Source: Brevibacillus ruminantium
Lineage (GTDB): Bacteria > Bacillota > Bacilli > Brevibacillales > Brevibacillaceae
Length of the DNA: 64,000 nt
Assembly: GCF_023746555.1 (NCBI RefSeq)
Contig: NZ_CP098755.1
Coordinates: forward strand, 570,501-634,500
Reading direction: 5' to 3'
Below the pieces are notes generated by a model that was given only the letters and a program-made list of their open reading frames with translations, ran no database searches and was not told where the DNA came from. Numbering within the stretch: position 1 is the first letter of the stretch; each line of letters starts with the position of its first letter. This document shows positions 17,676 to 25,752 of the stretch, one piece after another. The position numbers were made by a program, and so were the translations under genes.

Positions 17676-18179
17676 GTGGGTCCGATCGCAACAAAAACAA
17701 AGGGGAAACCGAAAAAAAACCTTGCGCATGCCAGACTGGAAGAAGCGATCAACCGGATAGCCGAGTCTCAAAACTCCGGTAACGAACAAGTTTTGCGGGA
17801 AATGCAGCAAATGCGTTCGGATATTCAGGAGATGAAGGATACCCTCAGTCGCATACAGGTAAAGAAGCCTTTCCGTCCACGCGGTGGGTTCTTGTTTGGC
17901 AGACGGCGTTCGACCCCGGTCGAGATCGAACCGCCAAAACCAAAGAGTGCACTTCCTTTAGAGGATTTGCTTCCCTTGCTCCCACAGCTCGGGGGGGTGA
18001 TTCCGCAATTGAAGAACCCCAAGGTAAGCGAGTCGATCAAAGTGTTGTCCAACCCGGCGGTTATCGCCATGATTCAACAATTTTTGGCCAATGGTGGACT
18101 GGGGGGATTGGGGGGATTTGGGCTGAAAGGAAAGGGAATCACACCGGTAAGTCGCAGGGAAAGGCGTATATGGAGATAG
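17676..18179 (+). CDS. Hypothetical protein with coiled-coil N-terminus and Gly/Leu-rich tail (167 aa)
   Basis: GTG start at 17676; the strong AAAGGAGG sits only 3-4 bases before it, unusually close, so the true start is not certain. The N-terminus is very basic. Residues ~20-62 form a likely coiled coil (REMQQMRSDIQEMKDTLSRI). Residues ~64-78 are Arg-rich (RPRGGFLFGRRR). The last third is hydrophobic (PLEDLLPLLPQLGGVIPQL, MIQQFLANGGLGGLGGFG). No family recognised. A decayed copy of its 3' end lies at 20251-20373. A terminator follows directly. Probably co-transcribed with the 86-residue gene upstream. Confidence 0.65.
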   Translation: MGPIATKTKGKPKKNLAHARLEEAINRIAESQNSGNEQVLREMQQMRSDIQEMKDTLSRIQVKKPFRPRGGFLFGRRRSTPVEIEPPKPKSALPLEDLLPLLPQLGGVIPQLKNPKVSESIKVLSNPAVIAMIQQFLANGGLGGLGGFGLKGKGITPVSRRERRIWR

Positions 18180-18184
18180 AAAAT

Positions 18185-18217
18185 AGGCTTCGCTCTTTAT
18201 GGGCGAAGCCTTTCTTT
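18185..18217 (+). terminator. Terminator after the 17394-18179 gene pair
   Basis: 11-bp stem 18185-18195 / 18201-18211 (AGGCTTCGCTC type, one G-U pair) followed by TTCTTTG. Confidence 0.8.
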
Positions 18218-18343
18218 GTCGAAGGAGGAGTTTGTATAATCTGTCGGATGGACAGCGAAATTGTCTGGTGATTCAGACTACACAAACAACAGGAATACGC
18301 TGATAATAGAAGGTAATACCAAATTTTGGGAGGAGAAGAAAAA

Positions 18344-19720
18344 ATGTTAAAAAGGAAGATGCTCCCCTTCGCGATTTTAGCCAGCCTTGCCTTTAGTCTC
18401 CCTGCATATGCAGCACCACAGCCTGACAGTGGATTCGACAACAAGATTCTGAAGAGGATCAATGCTGATAACATCTATAACACGATTGATTATCTGTCCA
18501 AGGAGCCGCGAGTGTCAGGGACGGAAGCTGAGCACAATGCAGTGAGATTCATCGAGGAAAAATTTACATCCTTCGGCTATGACACACAGGTGCAACCATT
18601 TACGTTCCAAAGCTACAAAGGGCCAGATGATATTTCTCTTTCGATCAGCGAGCTTGAGGATGTCGAGTGGGAGATCAGTAACTTTTCATACGGCGTAAAT
18701 GGACAAGCCACAGGGGAACTTGTTTACGCGGGGTTAGGACTCGCCAGCGACTTGGAAGGAGTTGATTTGAGCGGCAAGATTGCGCTGATCAAACGCGGCG
18801 ATATCAGCTTTGCCGACAAGGTCCTGAATGCGGCGCGTGCAGGCGCCGAAGCGGTTGTGATATTCAACAACGCCTCGGGTGCAATGAATGGGACATTGGG
18901 AGGAACAAACAGTGATTTTGTGCCTGTTTTGGGTCTGAGCAAAGCACAGGGTGAGGAGCTGCTGGAGAAGCTGGAGGCAGGTGAAACCCTGACAGTGACC
19001 GTGGCGGTTGAAGGAGCAGAGGTGAGTGAAAGCACCTCCCACAATGTAATCGCTACGAAGAAACCTGATAAAGAAAAGGATAGCGGGCAGATTGTCATCG
19101 TAGGTGCTCACCATGACTCAGTGGAAGGTGCTCCAGGAGCCAATGACGATGCTTCCGGTACGGCTACGACTCTGGAATTGGCGAGAGTCCTGTCTGATAT
19201 ACCGAACGATACCGAGCTGCGCTTTATCACCTTTGGTGCAGAGGAAAATGGATTGCTCGGCTCTTACGCCTATGTTGACACACTGACGGAGGATGAGATT
19301 GGGCGCACCGTGGGGATGTTCCAGTTGGACATGGTTGGCAGCCGCGATGCGGGCAAGCTGACGATGTTTACCGTAGATGGCAAGGCGAATATCGTCACCG
19401 ATCTGGGATCAGGTGTGGGCGCTCGCCTGTCGGAAAAGGTGAACTACGGCAAGGAAGGTCGAAGCGATCACGTGCCTTTCTCGGAAGTAGGAGTTCCGGC
19501 TGCGCTCTTTATCCATTCGCCAACTGAGCCGTGGTACCATACGCCAGAGGACACAATCGACAAGATCAGCAAGGCAAAACTGCAGGAGGTAGCGGAAATC
19601 GTCGGAGCTGCCGTCTATCTGATCGCACACGAAGATACGCCGCCAGTGAAAAAGACGAAAGCTGGCCCGAAAAAAGGATTCTTCAATCAGTTTGAAAGCA
19701 GTCAACAGGAAACAGAATAG
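18344..19720 (+). CDS. Secreted M28 family zinc aminopeptidase with PA domain
   Basis: 458 residues; ATG at 18344 after GGGAGGAG. Signal peptide with probable cleavage at AYA-AP (residue 23/24). An inserted PA domain lies at about residues 120-220 (LVYAGLGLASDLEGVDLSGK, ALIKRGDISFADK). The M28 catalytic domain shows the expected zinc ligands: His256 in GAHHDS, Asp268 in GANDDASG, the Glu300-Glu301 pair in FGAEENG, Asp329 in QLDMVG and His399 in WYHTPEDT. Similar to the Bacillus YwaD/leucine aminopeptidases, which release N-terminal residues from peptides outside the cell. It could feed the oligopeptide-binding lipoproteins encoded nearby (inference). TATAAT at 18235-18240 may be its -10. Confidence 0.93.
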   Translation: MLKRKMLPFAILASLAFSLPAYAAPQPDSGFDNKILKRINADNIYNTIDYLSKEPRVSGTEAEHNAVRFIEEKFTSFGYDTQVQPFTFQSYKGPDDISLSISELEDVEWEISNFSYGVNGQATGELVYAGLGLASDLEGVDLSGKIALIKRGDISFADKVLNAARAGAEAVVIFNNASGAMNGTLGGTNSDFVPVLGLSKAQGEELLEKLEAGETLTVTVAVEGAEVSESTSHNVIATKKPDKEKDSGQIVIVGAHHDSVEGAPGANDDASGTATTLELARVLSDIPNDTELRFITFGAEENGLLGSYAYVDTLTEDEIGRTVGMFQLDMVGSRDAGKLTMFTVDGKANIVTDLGSGVGARLSEKVNYGKEGRSDHVPFSEVGVPAALFIHSPTEPWYHTPEDTIDKISKAKLQEVAEIVGAAVYLIAHEDTPPVKKTKAGPKKGFFNQFESSQQETE

Positions 19721-19736
19721 CAGGAGAGACCGCTAC

Positions 19737-19762
19737 GGGCTGCCGAGTTTTTTCGGCAGCCC
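19737..19762. terminator. Hairpin between convergent genes
   Basis: Perfect 10-bp stem 19737-19746 / 19753-19762 (GGGCTGCCGA type). No long T-run follows on either strand, so termination strength is uncertain. Confidence 0.55.
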
Positions 19763-20188
19763 TTACCCTTGAATATCCTCGTTGAGGGAAGTGACGACCG
19801 CCAGGATATCCAGATCTCTTTGCAAAAAGGGGTCCGTTCTCGGTTCAGAAGTAAGATAGAAAAGCAAAGCGTTCCTAGCTTGAAAAATTTTAGGAATCAC
19901 GATGTTCAATTGTTCAGTTTGGGTAAAGAAATCGTTCAACCCTTGTTGCGCATCCTCAGGGGTTGCAAAAGTGTAGATAAATAAAACATTCCCATTTAAC
20001 ACGTATTTGGATGGTGTTTGGCGGTGAAGACGGAAATAATCTCCATCATACTCAGCTTTTTCAAGCTGCACATTGTTAGACGAAAAAGCCTGAACAACGG
20101 TATCCAGGGAAAGTTCATTGGCCGTTTCTTTATTACAACCGATAAGGAGTAGACAAACAACAAGCCAAAGTAGCTGTTTTTTTATCAT
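19763..20188 (-). CDS. Small lipoprotein of unknown function (141 aa)
   Basis: Signal with lipobox LIGC (Cys18), followed by a charged domain of ~120 residues (TVVQAFSSNNVQLEKAEYDG, NGNVLFIYTFATPEDAQQGL) that I do not recognise as a named family. Two adjacent ATG codons exist (20191 and 20188); the second gives the better 5-base spacing from GGAGG. It lies convergent to the M28 gene and sits between that gene and its decayed copy. Expected location is the outer face of the cytoplasmic membrane. Confidence 0.78.
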   Translation of the reverse strand: MIKKQLLWLVVCLLLIGCNKETANELSLDTVVQAFSSNNVQLEKAEYDGDYFRLHRQTPSKYVLNGNVLFIYTFATPEDAQQGLNDFFTQTEQLNIVIPKIFQARNALLFYLTSEPRTDPFLQRDLDILAVVTSLNEDIQG

Positions 20189-20250
20189 CATATCCTCCCT
20201 TTCTACCTATTATAGCGTCTTCCCATTATACCGTCTTCGTGAAAACAAAC

Positions 20251-20373
20251 GTGTTGTCTAACCCGAAAGTTTTCGCCATGATTCAACAATTTTTGACTAA
20301 TGGCGGACTGAGACTTGGGCCGAAAGGGAAGGAAATCACAGCGGTAGGTAGGGAATGGCGTTGATGGGGTTAG
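20251..20373 (+). pseudogene. Relic copy of the 3' end of the 17676-18179 gene
   Basis: 20251-20373 aligns base for base with 18042-18179, including gttgtc-aacccg, cgccatgattcaacaatttt and aaggaaatcacagcggtag-type stretches, with substitutions and one ~9-base gap. The copied frame is too short to be functional. It is the first half of a relic that continues with an aminopeptidase fragment. Confidence 0.85.
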
Positions 20374-20394
20374 AACCAAAGTCTCCGCAAGGAT

Positions 20395-20510
20395 TTATCC
20401 GAAACCGTCAACTACGGCCAGGAAGGTCGAAGCGATCATGTGCCGTTTTTCGGCACTTTTTTATACTTTCCGACCGGATTTGGTACCAAAAGACTACAAA
20501 CTTTGCGTGT
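20395..20510 (+). pseudogene. Relic fragment of an M28 aminopeptidase gene
   Basis: 20398-20455 reads S-E-T-V-N-Y-G-Q-E-G-R-S-D-H-V-P-F in one frame, matching SEKVNYGKEGRSDHVPF of the intact peptidase (19432-19482). A weaker match (cactttttatac...tggtacc) may extend to about 20510. The rest of 20192-20587 holds the amidase RBS and no other gene I can see. Confidence 0.8.
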
Positions 20511-20587
20511 CCTCATGCGTCTAACCATATGGCGCAACAGAACTGGGTTTCATTTGCCAAACGTACAACATCAAGAAGGAGGTCAGA

Positions 20588-22321
20588 ATGAAAACACGTT
20601 TGTATCCACTATTTGCACTGTTGTTCCTGCTGATCTTCCCCGGGTGGGCAGCCGCAGCGGGGAACAACGCGGAGCAGGCCGTTCAGCTTTTGATCGGCGG
20701 ACAAGCGGTCAAACCGGATGTGCCGCCAATCATCGAACAAGGGCGCACCCTGGTACCGGTGAGAGTGATTGCAGAAGGTCTGGGAGCGCAGGTGGATTGG
20801 AATCAGGACACCAGGACCGCCGTTATTGAACTCGGTCAGCAAAAGCTGCAGCTTACGGTCGGATCAAAAAATGCGCTGGTAAACGGAAAGAAAGTCCAGC
20901 TGGATGCGGTACCGCTTATGCGGAATCAGCGTATGCTGCTTCCCTTGCGTTTCGTCGCGGAATCGCTGGGGGTAACGGTAGGCTGGGACAACGCTTCGCG
21001 CACCGTCATTGCCAATGAAAGCCCGGACATACGCTTCAATGGAAACAAGCCAACCAAAGGAATCAAAGGGTTTCAACAGGGGGACAAGCTTTATCTGTCA
21101 GCCCAGGCCGTTGCTGAGTCAGCGGGGAAAAGCGCACACGTATGGAAGCATCCCGAGCGTGGATTCACCATCGATGGTGAGCTGACCCTGCCTTTGGAAG
21201 TGTTGGAAGAGGAGCTAGGCGGCCAATTTACCTGGAAGCAGGAGAAAAACCAGGTCGACATTGAACGTCTCGCCCATTTGAGTGCAGTTCGTTATGATGA
21301 CAAGGTCGTGCGGATTCAGACATCGCTCGCCGTGACAGCCAATGCGTTTGTACTCCAGGGTCCGCATCGAATTGTTCTGGATCTTCCGCAAACCGAGCTG
21401 GATCAGGATTTGCTGGACAAGCTGGAAAAAGGAAGCCAGTCCGAAAAGGCTCGCTCTGACGAAAGGGAAGTGTCCAGCAAGGAGCTGGAGGCTGACCGGG
21501 ATGATGTACATACCGAAGTCAGTAAAGAAAACCAACAAGAAGCAGACACTTCCGAACAAGCGGACGAGGATATAGAAGTGTCAGAAATGAACGCTTCCCA
21601 AAAAGATTCAGGCGAACCTGCCGGAAAATCAGAGCTGATCGCAGATGTTCGCTACAGTCAATACAGCTCTTCGCCGCAAACCGTACGCGTGGTTATTGAG
21701 CTAAACCAAAAGAGCGCGTATAATCTGGAGTATACCAGCGAGGGGATCGAGGTTAAGCTGAATCCGGTGCCGAAAAAGACCGGGTTCCGGATCGTGGTGG
21801 ACGCCGGACATGGCGGCAGCGACAAAGGGGCAAGCGGTGTAAACGGCAACCACGAAAAGGAATTCACATTATCGGTTGCAAACAAGCTTGTTCAGCTGCT
21901 GAAGCAGTATCCGGAGTTTCAGGTAGAGGCTACCCGGACCACCGATGAATACTTGAAGCTGGAGGAAAGAGTAGCGTTTGCCAACGAGCGGGATGCTGAT
22001 CTGTTCCTGTCCATTCATGCCAACTCGTTTACCAACCAGACGGCCGGAGGAACAGAAACCTTCTACTATAATGCAAACAGCAAAGCGTTTGCCGAAGTGG
22101 TGCATCGCCACCTGCAAGGAGCGACGCAATTCCCGAACCGCGGCGTAAAAAACACAGGGTTTTACGTCATTAAGCATACGAAGATGCCTGCTGTTTTGAC
22201 GGAGACAGGCTTCCTCTCCAATCCTGGGGAGAATGCCAAACTGACATCCCCTGCTTTCCAGCAAAAAGTAGCCGAAGCGCTTGCGGCAGCAATCCGTGAG
22301 TACTATCAATCCTACTATTAA
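20588..22321 (+). CDS. N-acetylmuramoyl-L-alanine amidase (Amidase_3) with stalk and AMIN-like domains
   Basis: 577 residues; RBS AAGGAGG before the ATG. Signal peptide to about residue 24. Two copper-amine-oxidase-N-like stalk units follow (GRTLVPVRVIAEGLGAQVDW, QRMLLPLRFVAESLGVTVGW). A region near residues 225-385, split by a Glu/Ser-rich linker, resembles AMIN. The C-terminal zinc amidase shows His408 in DAGHGG, Glu423 in GNHEKE, His477 in SIHAN and catalytic Glu539 in LTETGF. It cleaves the peptide stem from muramic acid in peptidoglycan outside the membrane. A GerMN lipoprotein gene follows 33 bases later, probably co-transcribed. Confidence 0.92.
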   Translation: MKTRLYPLFALLFLLIFPGWAAAAGNNAEQAVQLLIGGQAVKPDVPPIIEQGRTLVPVRVIAEGLGAQVDWNQDTRTAVIELGQQKLQLTVGSKNALVNGKKVQLDAVPLMRNQRMLLPLRFVAESLGVTVGWDNASRTVIANESPDIRFNGNKPTKGIKGFQQGDKLYLSAQAVAESAGKSAHVWKHPERGFTIDGELTLPLEVLEEELGGQFTWKQEKNQVDIERLAHLSAVRYDDKVVRIQTSLAVTANAFVLQGPHRIVLDLPQTELDQDLLDKLEKGSQSEKARSDEREVSSKELEADRDDVHTEVSKENQQEADTSEQADEDIEVSEMNASQKDSGEPAGKSELIADVRYSQYSSSPQTVRVVIELNQKSAYNLEYTSEGIEVKLNPVPKKTGFRIVVDAGHGGSDKGASGVNGNHEKEFTLSVANKLVQLLKQYPEFQVEATRTTDEYLKLEERVAFANERDADLFLSIHANSFTNQTAGGTETFYYNANSKAFAEVVHRHLQGATQFPNRGVKNTGFYVIKHTKMPAVLTETGFLSNPGENAKLTSPAFQQKVAEALAAAIREYYQSYY

Positions 22322-22354
22322 TGCTGGAAGGGAATTGGGAAAGGGAGGCTTTCA

Positions 22355-22891
22355 ATGAAGCGTACAACTTTTTGGCTGACAGCGGCAGTAGCCGTACTCC
22401 TGGTAGCTGGATGCGGGCAGGGAAAAGCGCCGCAAGCACAGCCGCCTGCAGAGCAAACGGAGACACCCGGAACCTCGGGACAGCCTGCAGCAGAACCGGA
22501 AAAAACAAAGCAGACCATCACCGTCTATTACTCGGATGACAATCTCATGGAAATGATCAAGGAGCAGCAGGAAATCGCGTATGCGGACGATCTGGACAAA
22601 TACAAGCAGGCGATCACACTCCTGGAAAAACCGAAAGAAAAGGAACATTTTCCACTGTGGAAAGACTTTCACTATCACAGCGTCACCTTTGACAAAGGGA
22701 CTCTGACGATTGATACAGACAGCAAAAACGTCTACAACCTCGGCTCAAGCGGAGAAGGAATGGCGATTGATGCGCTGCGTGAAACGCTGTTTCAGTTCAA
22801 AGAGATTGAGAAGATTGTGATCCTGGTAGACGGGAAACCGACAGATTCGCTGATGGGTCATGTGAGTATCGACGAACCGTTGACACGTTAA
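22355..22891 (+). CDS. GerMN-domain lipoprotein
   Basis: 178 residues. Signal and lipobox VAGC (Cys20), a Pro/Gln/Glu-rich linker to about residue 50, then a GerMN domain (QTITVYYSDDNLMEM, FHYHSVTFDKGTLTIDT, GMAIDALRETLFQFKEIEKI, VILVDGKPTDSLMGHVSI). GerMN domains occur in the sporulation/germination protein GerM and often near cell-wall amidases, as here. Membrane-anchored outside the cell; the precise role is unknown. Ends before a 15-bp hairpin terminator. Confidence 0.85.
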   Translation: MKRTTFWLTAAVAVLLVAGCGQGKAPQAQPPAEQTETPGTSGQPAAEPEKTKQTITVYYSDDNLMEMIKEQQEIAYADDLDKYKQAITLLEKPKEKEHFPLWKDFHYHSVTFDKGTLTIDTDSKNVYNLGSSGEGMAIDALRETLFQFKEIEKIVILVDGKPTDSLMGHVSIDEPLTR

Positions 22892-22930
22892 AAGAGGTAA
22901 GCGCCAGAGGATCAACAGGCGAATCTATCA

Positions 22931-22967
22931 AAAGGAGCCGAGCATATACCATGTTCGGCTCCTTTCC
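22931..22967 (+). terminator. Terminator after the amidase-GerMN pair
   Basis: 15-bp stem 22931-22945 / 22951-22965 with one G-U pair; 3' arm ends CCTTTCC. Confidence 0.75.
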
Positions 22968-23032
22968 GTATTACGCAAGGCGAGCCATCAAGATTTGCTT
23001 TGTGATCACTTGCCGGAAGGAGCTGTAATCGC

Positions 23033-23376
23033 TTATCGAACCTTTTGTCTATCGGTTCCATCCCACTTTACGCGGTACAGATTCTCCCGAAAACGATCTT
23101 TCCAATAAAACACCCATTCACCAGCAACGTTTATTCGCGTAGCTGTATCATCGGAAATCTTTATTTTTCCCGTTCCATCTGTTTTCATTTTATATAATTT
23201 GTCGCCGTCAGAATAATTACTGTAGAAAAATCAAATCTCCGGCAACGACTAGAGAACCGATCTTATCATCGGACAATTTGGTTCGTTCACTTCCATCCGA
23301 CTTTATTTTGTATAATTTATAATCGTCACTGCTATTTGCGTAATAAAACCACCCGTCAACCGTTGTTCCAAATTAT
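23033..23376 (-). pseudogene. Relic of a DUF5050-type beta-propeller repeat protein
   Basis: Minus-strand translation gives repeated units: GWFYYANSSDDYKLYKIKSD then SERTKLSDDKIGSLVVAGDL; after a one-base frame change in a T-run, SNYSDGDKLYKMKTDG, KIKISDDTATRINVAGEWVF, YWKDRFRENLYRVKWDG and a stop at 23033-23035. The 'F-Y...LYK(M/I)K.DG...K(I/L)SDD' pattern is that of DUF5050 repeats. It has no start, one frameshift (a surplus T near 23235) and an upstream stop, so it is broken. Confidence 0.8.
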
Positions 23377-23444
23377 ACCAACATCTGGAGTCAATTCCTA
23401 CAATAAGCACTGATCCACTACAAGTTGCCCAAAAACTGAAAAAC

Positions 23445-23474
23445 AAAGCCCGGAGTGCAAATACTCCGGGCTTT
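23445..23474 (-). terminator. Strong hairpin, terminator-like on the minus strand
   Basis: Perfect 12-bp stem 23445-23456 / 23463-23474 (AAAGCCCGGAGT type). On the minus strand it is followed by TTTGTTTTTCAGTTTTT. It would terminate the minus-strand relic at 23485-23590. Confidence 0.8.
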
Positions 23475-23484
23475 GCCTTTGGAT

Positions 23485-23590
23485 CTAGGTTTGCTCCCGA
23501 TCCTCGACCCAAAATTTGATCGAGTAAATGCCGGCGATCCCGACCAGCGTACACGCGATCTGGCTGACGAGCAAAGCCTGTCAGTTTGCC
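23485..23590 (-). pseudogene. C-terminal remnant of a membrane-protein gene
   Basis: On the minus strand one frame reads ALLVSQIACTLVGIAGIYSI then KFWVEDREQT and a stop at 23485-23487, directly before a strong terminator. This looks like the last membrane span and tail of a lost protein; a stop codon lies just upstream (near 23585) and no start is visible. Family not recognised. Confidence 0.5.
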
Positions 23591-23626
23591 CACACTTCCT
23601 ATTTTTTAGTCTAGATCTCCCCAATC

Positions 23627-23680
23627 TTTAAGAAAGCTTTACAAAGCCAATACAATACAACAACATTCGGCCTGTATGAT
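23627..23680 (+). promoter_or_regulatory. PhoP-box array and -10 of the pst operon
   Basis: Hexamers TTTAAG (23627), TTTACA (23638), AATACA (23649) and ACAACA (23660) start exactly 11 bases apart, as in Bacillus PhoP boxes. A -10-like TATGAT lies at 23675-23680, nine bases after the last hexamer. There is no sigma-A -35, as expected for a PhoP-activated promoter. Confidence 0.82.
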
Positions 23681-23729
23681 TTGTCATGTAAAGAGAAAAA
23701 CACAGATCTCTAAGGAGGATTTTCATCAG

Positions 23730-24680
23730 ATGAAAAAACTCAGTAAAATGTTTATCGCTTTGTCTTTTGTAGGTGCACTGCTCGCAGGATGTGGCAGCGG
23801 CAACAATGCGGCACCGGCTGCGCCAGCACAATCGGAAAAACCGGCAGCGCAACCTGCTGACGCCAATCAAGGCAGCTCCGAAAAGCCGGCAGAAGTGTCC
23901 AGCGAACCTGTAACGGCCGTTGGTTCTACAGCTCTCCAGCCACTGGTTGAACAAGCTGCAAAAGATTTCATGGCGAAAAATGCCGGCGCACAAATCCAAG
24001 TGCAAGGCGGCGGAAGCGGAACGGGTCTGAGCCAGGTAGCAAGTGGGGCAGCAACTATTGGGAACTCTGATATTTTCGCAGAAGAGAAAAAAGGAATTCC
24101 AGCAAACGAGCTGGTCGACCATAAAGTAGCAGTAGTAGGCATGGCCGCTGTTGTGAACCCGAAAATCACAGTGGACAACCTGACCAAGCAACAACTGATT
24201 GACATCTTCACAGGCAAAATCACCAACTGGAAAGATGTTGGCGGAGAAGACCAAAAAATCACGCTGGTAAATCGTCCGAAGAGCTCCGGTACACGTGCAA
24301 CCTTCCACACCTTTGCTCTGGACGGCAATGAAGAAGCAGAAGGCATCACTGAGGATTCCTCCGGTACGGTTCGCAAAATTATCGCAGAAACACCTGGTGC
24401 CATCGGTTATCTGGCCCTGTCCTATCTCAATGACACAGTCAAACCTCTCAAGCTGGATGGCGTCGAAGCAAACGGGGAAAACATCGCGACGAACAAATAT
24501 CCAGTATGGGCATATGAGCACATGTATACAAAAGGTGAAGCAACAGGTACAGCAAAAGCGTTCCTGGAGTATATCATGAGCGAAGAAACACAAAAGACAA
24601 CCATTACTCAACTGGGCTTCCTGCCGATCACCGAGATGAAGGTAGAACGCACGGCAGACGGAAAGGTAAACCAAAAGTAA
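23730..24680 (+). CDS. pstS: Phosphate-binding lipoprotein PstS
   Basis: 316 residues; ATG at 23730 after a perfect TAAGGAGGAT. Signal with lipobox LAGC (Cys21) and an Ala/Pro/Gln/Glu linker to about residue 65. The PstS fold follows: AVGSTALQPLVEQAA, QGGGSGTGLSQVASG (phosphate-contacting loop), IGNSDIFAEEKK, NRPKSSGTRATF. It captures phosphate for PstCAB. First gene of pstSCAB, behind a PhoP-box array. Confidence 0.96.
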   Translation: MKKLSKMFIALSFVGALLAGCGSGNNAAPAAPAQSEKPAAQPADANQGSSEKPAEVSSEPVTAVGSTALQPLVEQAAKDFMAKNAGAQIQVQGGGSGTGLSQVASGAATIGNSDIFAEEKKGIPANELVDHKVAVVGMAAVVNPKITVDNLTKQQLIDIFTGKITNWKDVGGEDQKITLVNRPKSSGTRATFHTFALDGNEEAEGITEDSSGTVRKIIAETPGAIGYLALSYLNDTVKPLKLDGVEANGENIATNKYPVWAYEHMYTKGEATGTAKAFLEYIMSEETQKTTITQLGFLPITEMKVERTADGKVNQK

Positions 24681-24756
24681 GAGAGAGAAATATGTTGCTA
24701 GCAGAATAGAGGGGGACCCACTACCCCTCATTTTGCTACGTATATGGAGGGAGATT

Positions 24757-25752
24757 ATGAGTCGTCGTTCTGAAGGGACCACTGTGATCAAAAGCAATAT
24801 CATCAGCGACCATCACACTCCAAACAAAGGGGAGCGGACCGACTATCTGGCCAAGAAATTGTTGACGCGCAACAAACGCCAGTACGTACAAAACCTGACT
24901 GGAAAAACGATTGCGATGATCTGTGCCGGGTTATTGGTGGCAGTGGTCGTATCGATCACGTACTTTATTGCATCGAAAGGTCTGACAACGTTCTTTTTCG
25001 ATGGGGTTCAAATTAAAGAGTTTTTAACCGGATTAAAATGGGACCCGGAAGGCGAGCCAGCTGCTTTTGGTGTGCTCCCGTTTATTACAGGTTCGTTTTT
25101 GGTTACGATGCTGGCAGCACTCATTGCCGCACCGTTGGGGATCGGTGCAGCCATTTTCATGACGGAAATCTATCCGAGATTCGGAAAAAAGGTATTGAAG
25201 CCGGTTATCGAATTGCTGGTGGGCATTCCGTCCGTGGTATACGGGTACGTCGGTCTTACCCTGCTGGTGCCGTTTATCCGCGGCCATTTTGATGTCCTGG
25301 GCTTCAGCCTGTTGGCAGGGGGGCTTGTGCTTGCGCTGATGATTCTGCCGACGATCACGAGTGTGGCTACAGATGCCATCGAAGCCGTGCCGCAAGATCT
25401 TCGCAATGCCTCTTTGGCTCTGGGAGCGACGCGTTGGCAAACCATTTGGAATGTTGTCTTGCATTCCGCTTTGCCTGGATGCTTGACCGCGATCGTATTG
25501 GGTATGGCTCGTGCGTTTGGGGAAGCGCTGGCTGTACAGATGGTTATTGGAAACACAACCAAGCTGCCTGGCGGACTGCTCGACCCGATCAGCACTCTGA
25601 CGAGCGGAATTACGCTGAATATGGGAAATACGATTCAAGGAACGCCTTATAATAACGCCTTATGGTCAATGGCCTTGCTGCTCTTATTGATGTCATTTGT
25701 ATTCAACTTGATCTTACGCATTCTCAGCAGAAAGAAGTTGGTAAATAAATGA
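24757..25752 (+). CDS. pstC: Phosphate ABC transporter permease PstC
   Basis: 331 residues; ATG at 24757 after GGAGGGAG. A ~45-residue basic, hydrophilic N-terminus precedes the first membrane span (IAMICAGLLVAVVVSITYF). About six spans in all, with the permease loop SLALGATRWQTIWNVVLHSA near residue 235. Forms the phosphate channel with PstA. It overlaps pstA by 4 bases (ATGA) and follows pstS after 76 bases. Confidence 0.95.
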   Translation: MSRRSEGTTVIKSNIISDHHTPNKGERTDYLAKKLLTRNKRQYVQNLTGKTIAMICAGLLVAVVVSITYFIASKGLTTFFFDGVQIKEFLTGLKWDPEGEPAAFGVLPFITGSFLVTMLAALIAAPLGIGAAIFMTEIYPRFGKKVLKPVIELLVGIPSVVYGYVGLTLLVPFIRGHFDVLGFSLLAGGLVLALMILPTITSVATDAIEAVPQDLRNASLALGATRWQTIWNVVLHSALPGCLTAIVLGMARAFGEALAVQMVIGNTTKLPGGLLDPISTLTSGITLNMGNTIQGTPYNNALWSMALLLLLMSFVFNLILRILSRKKLVNK

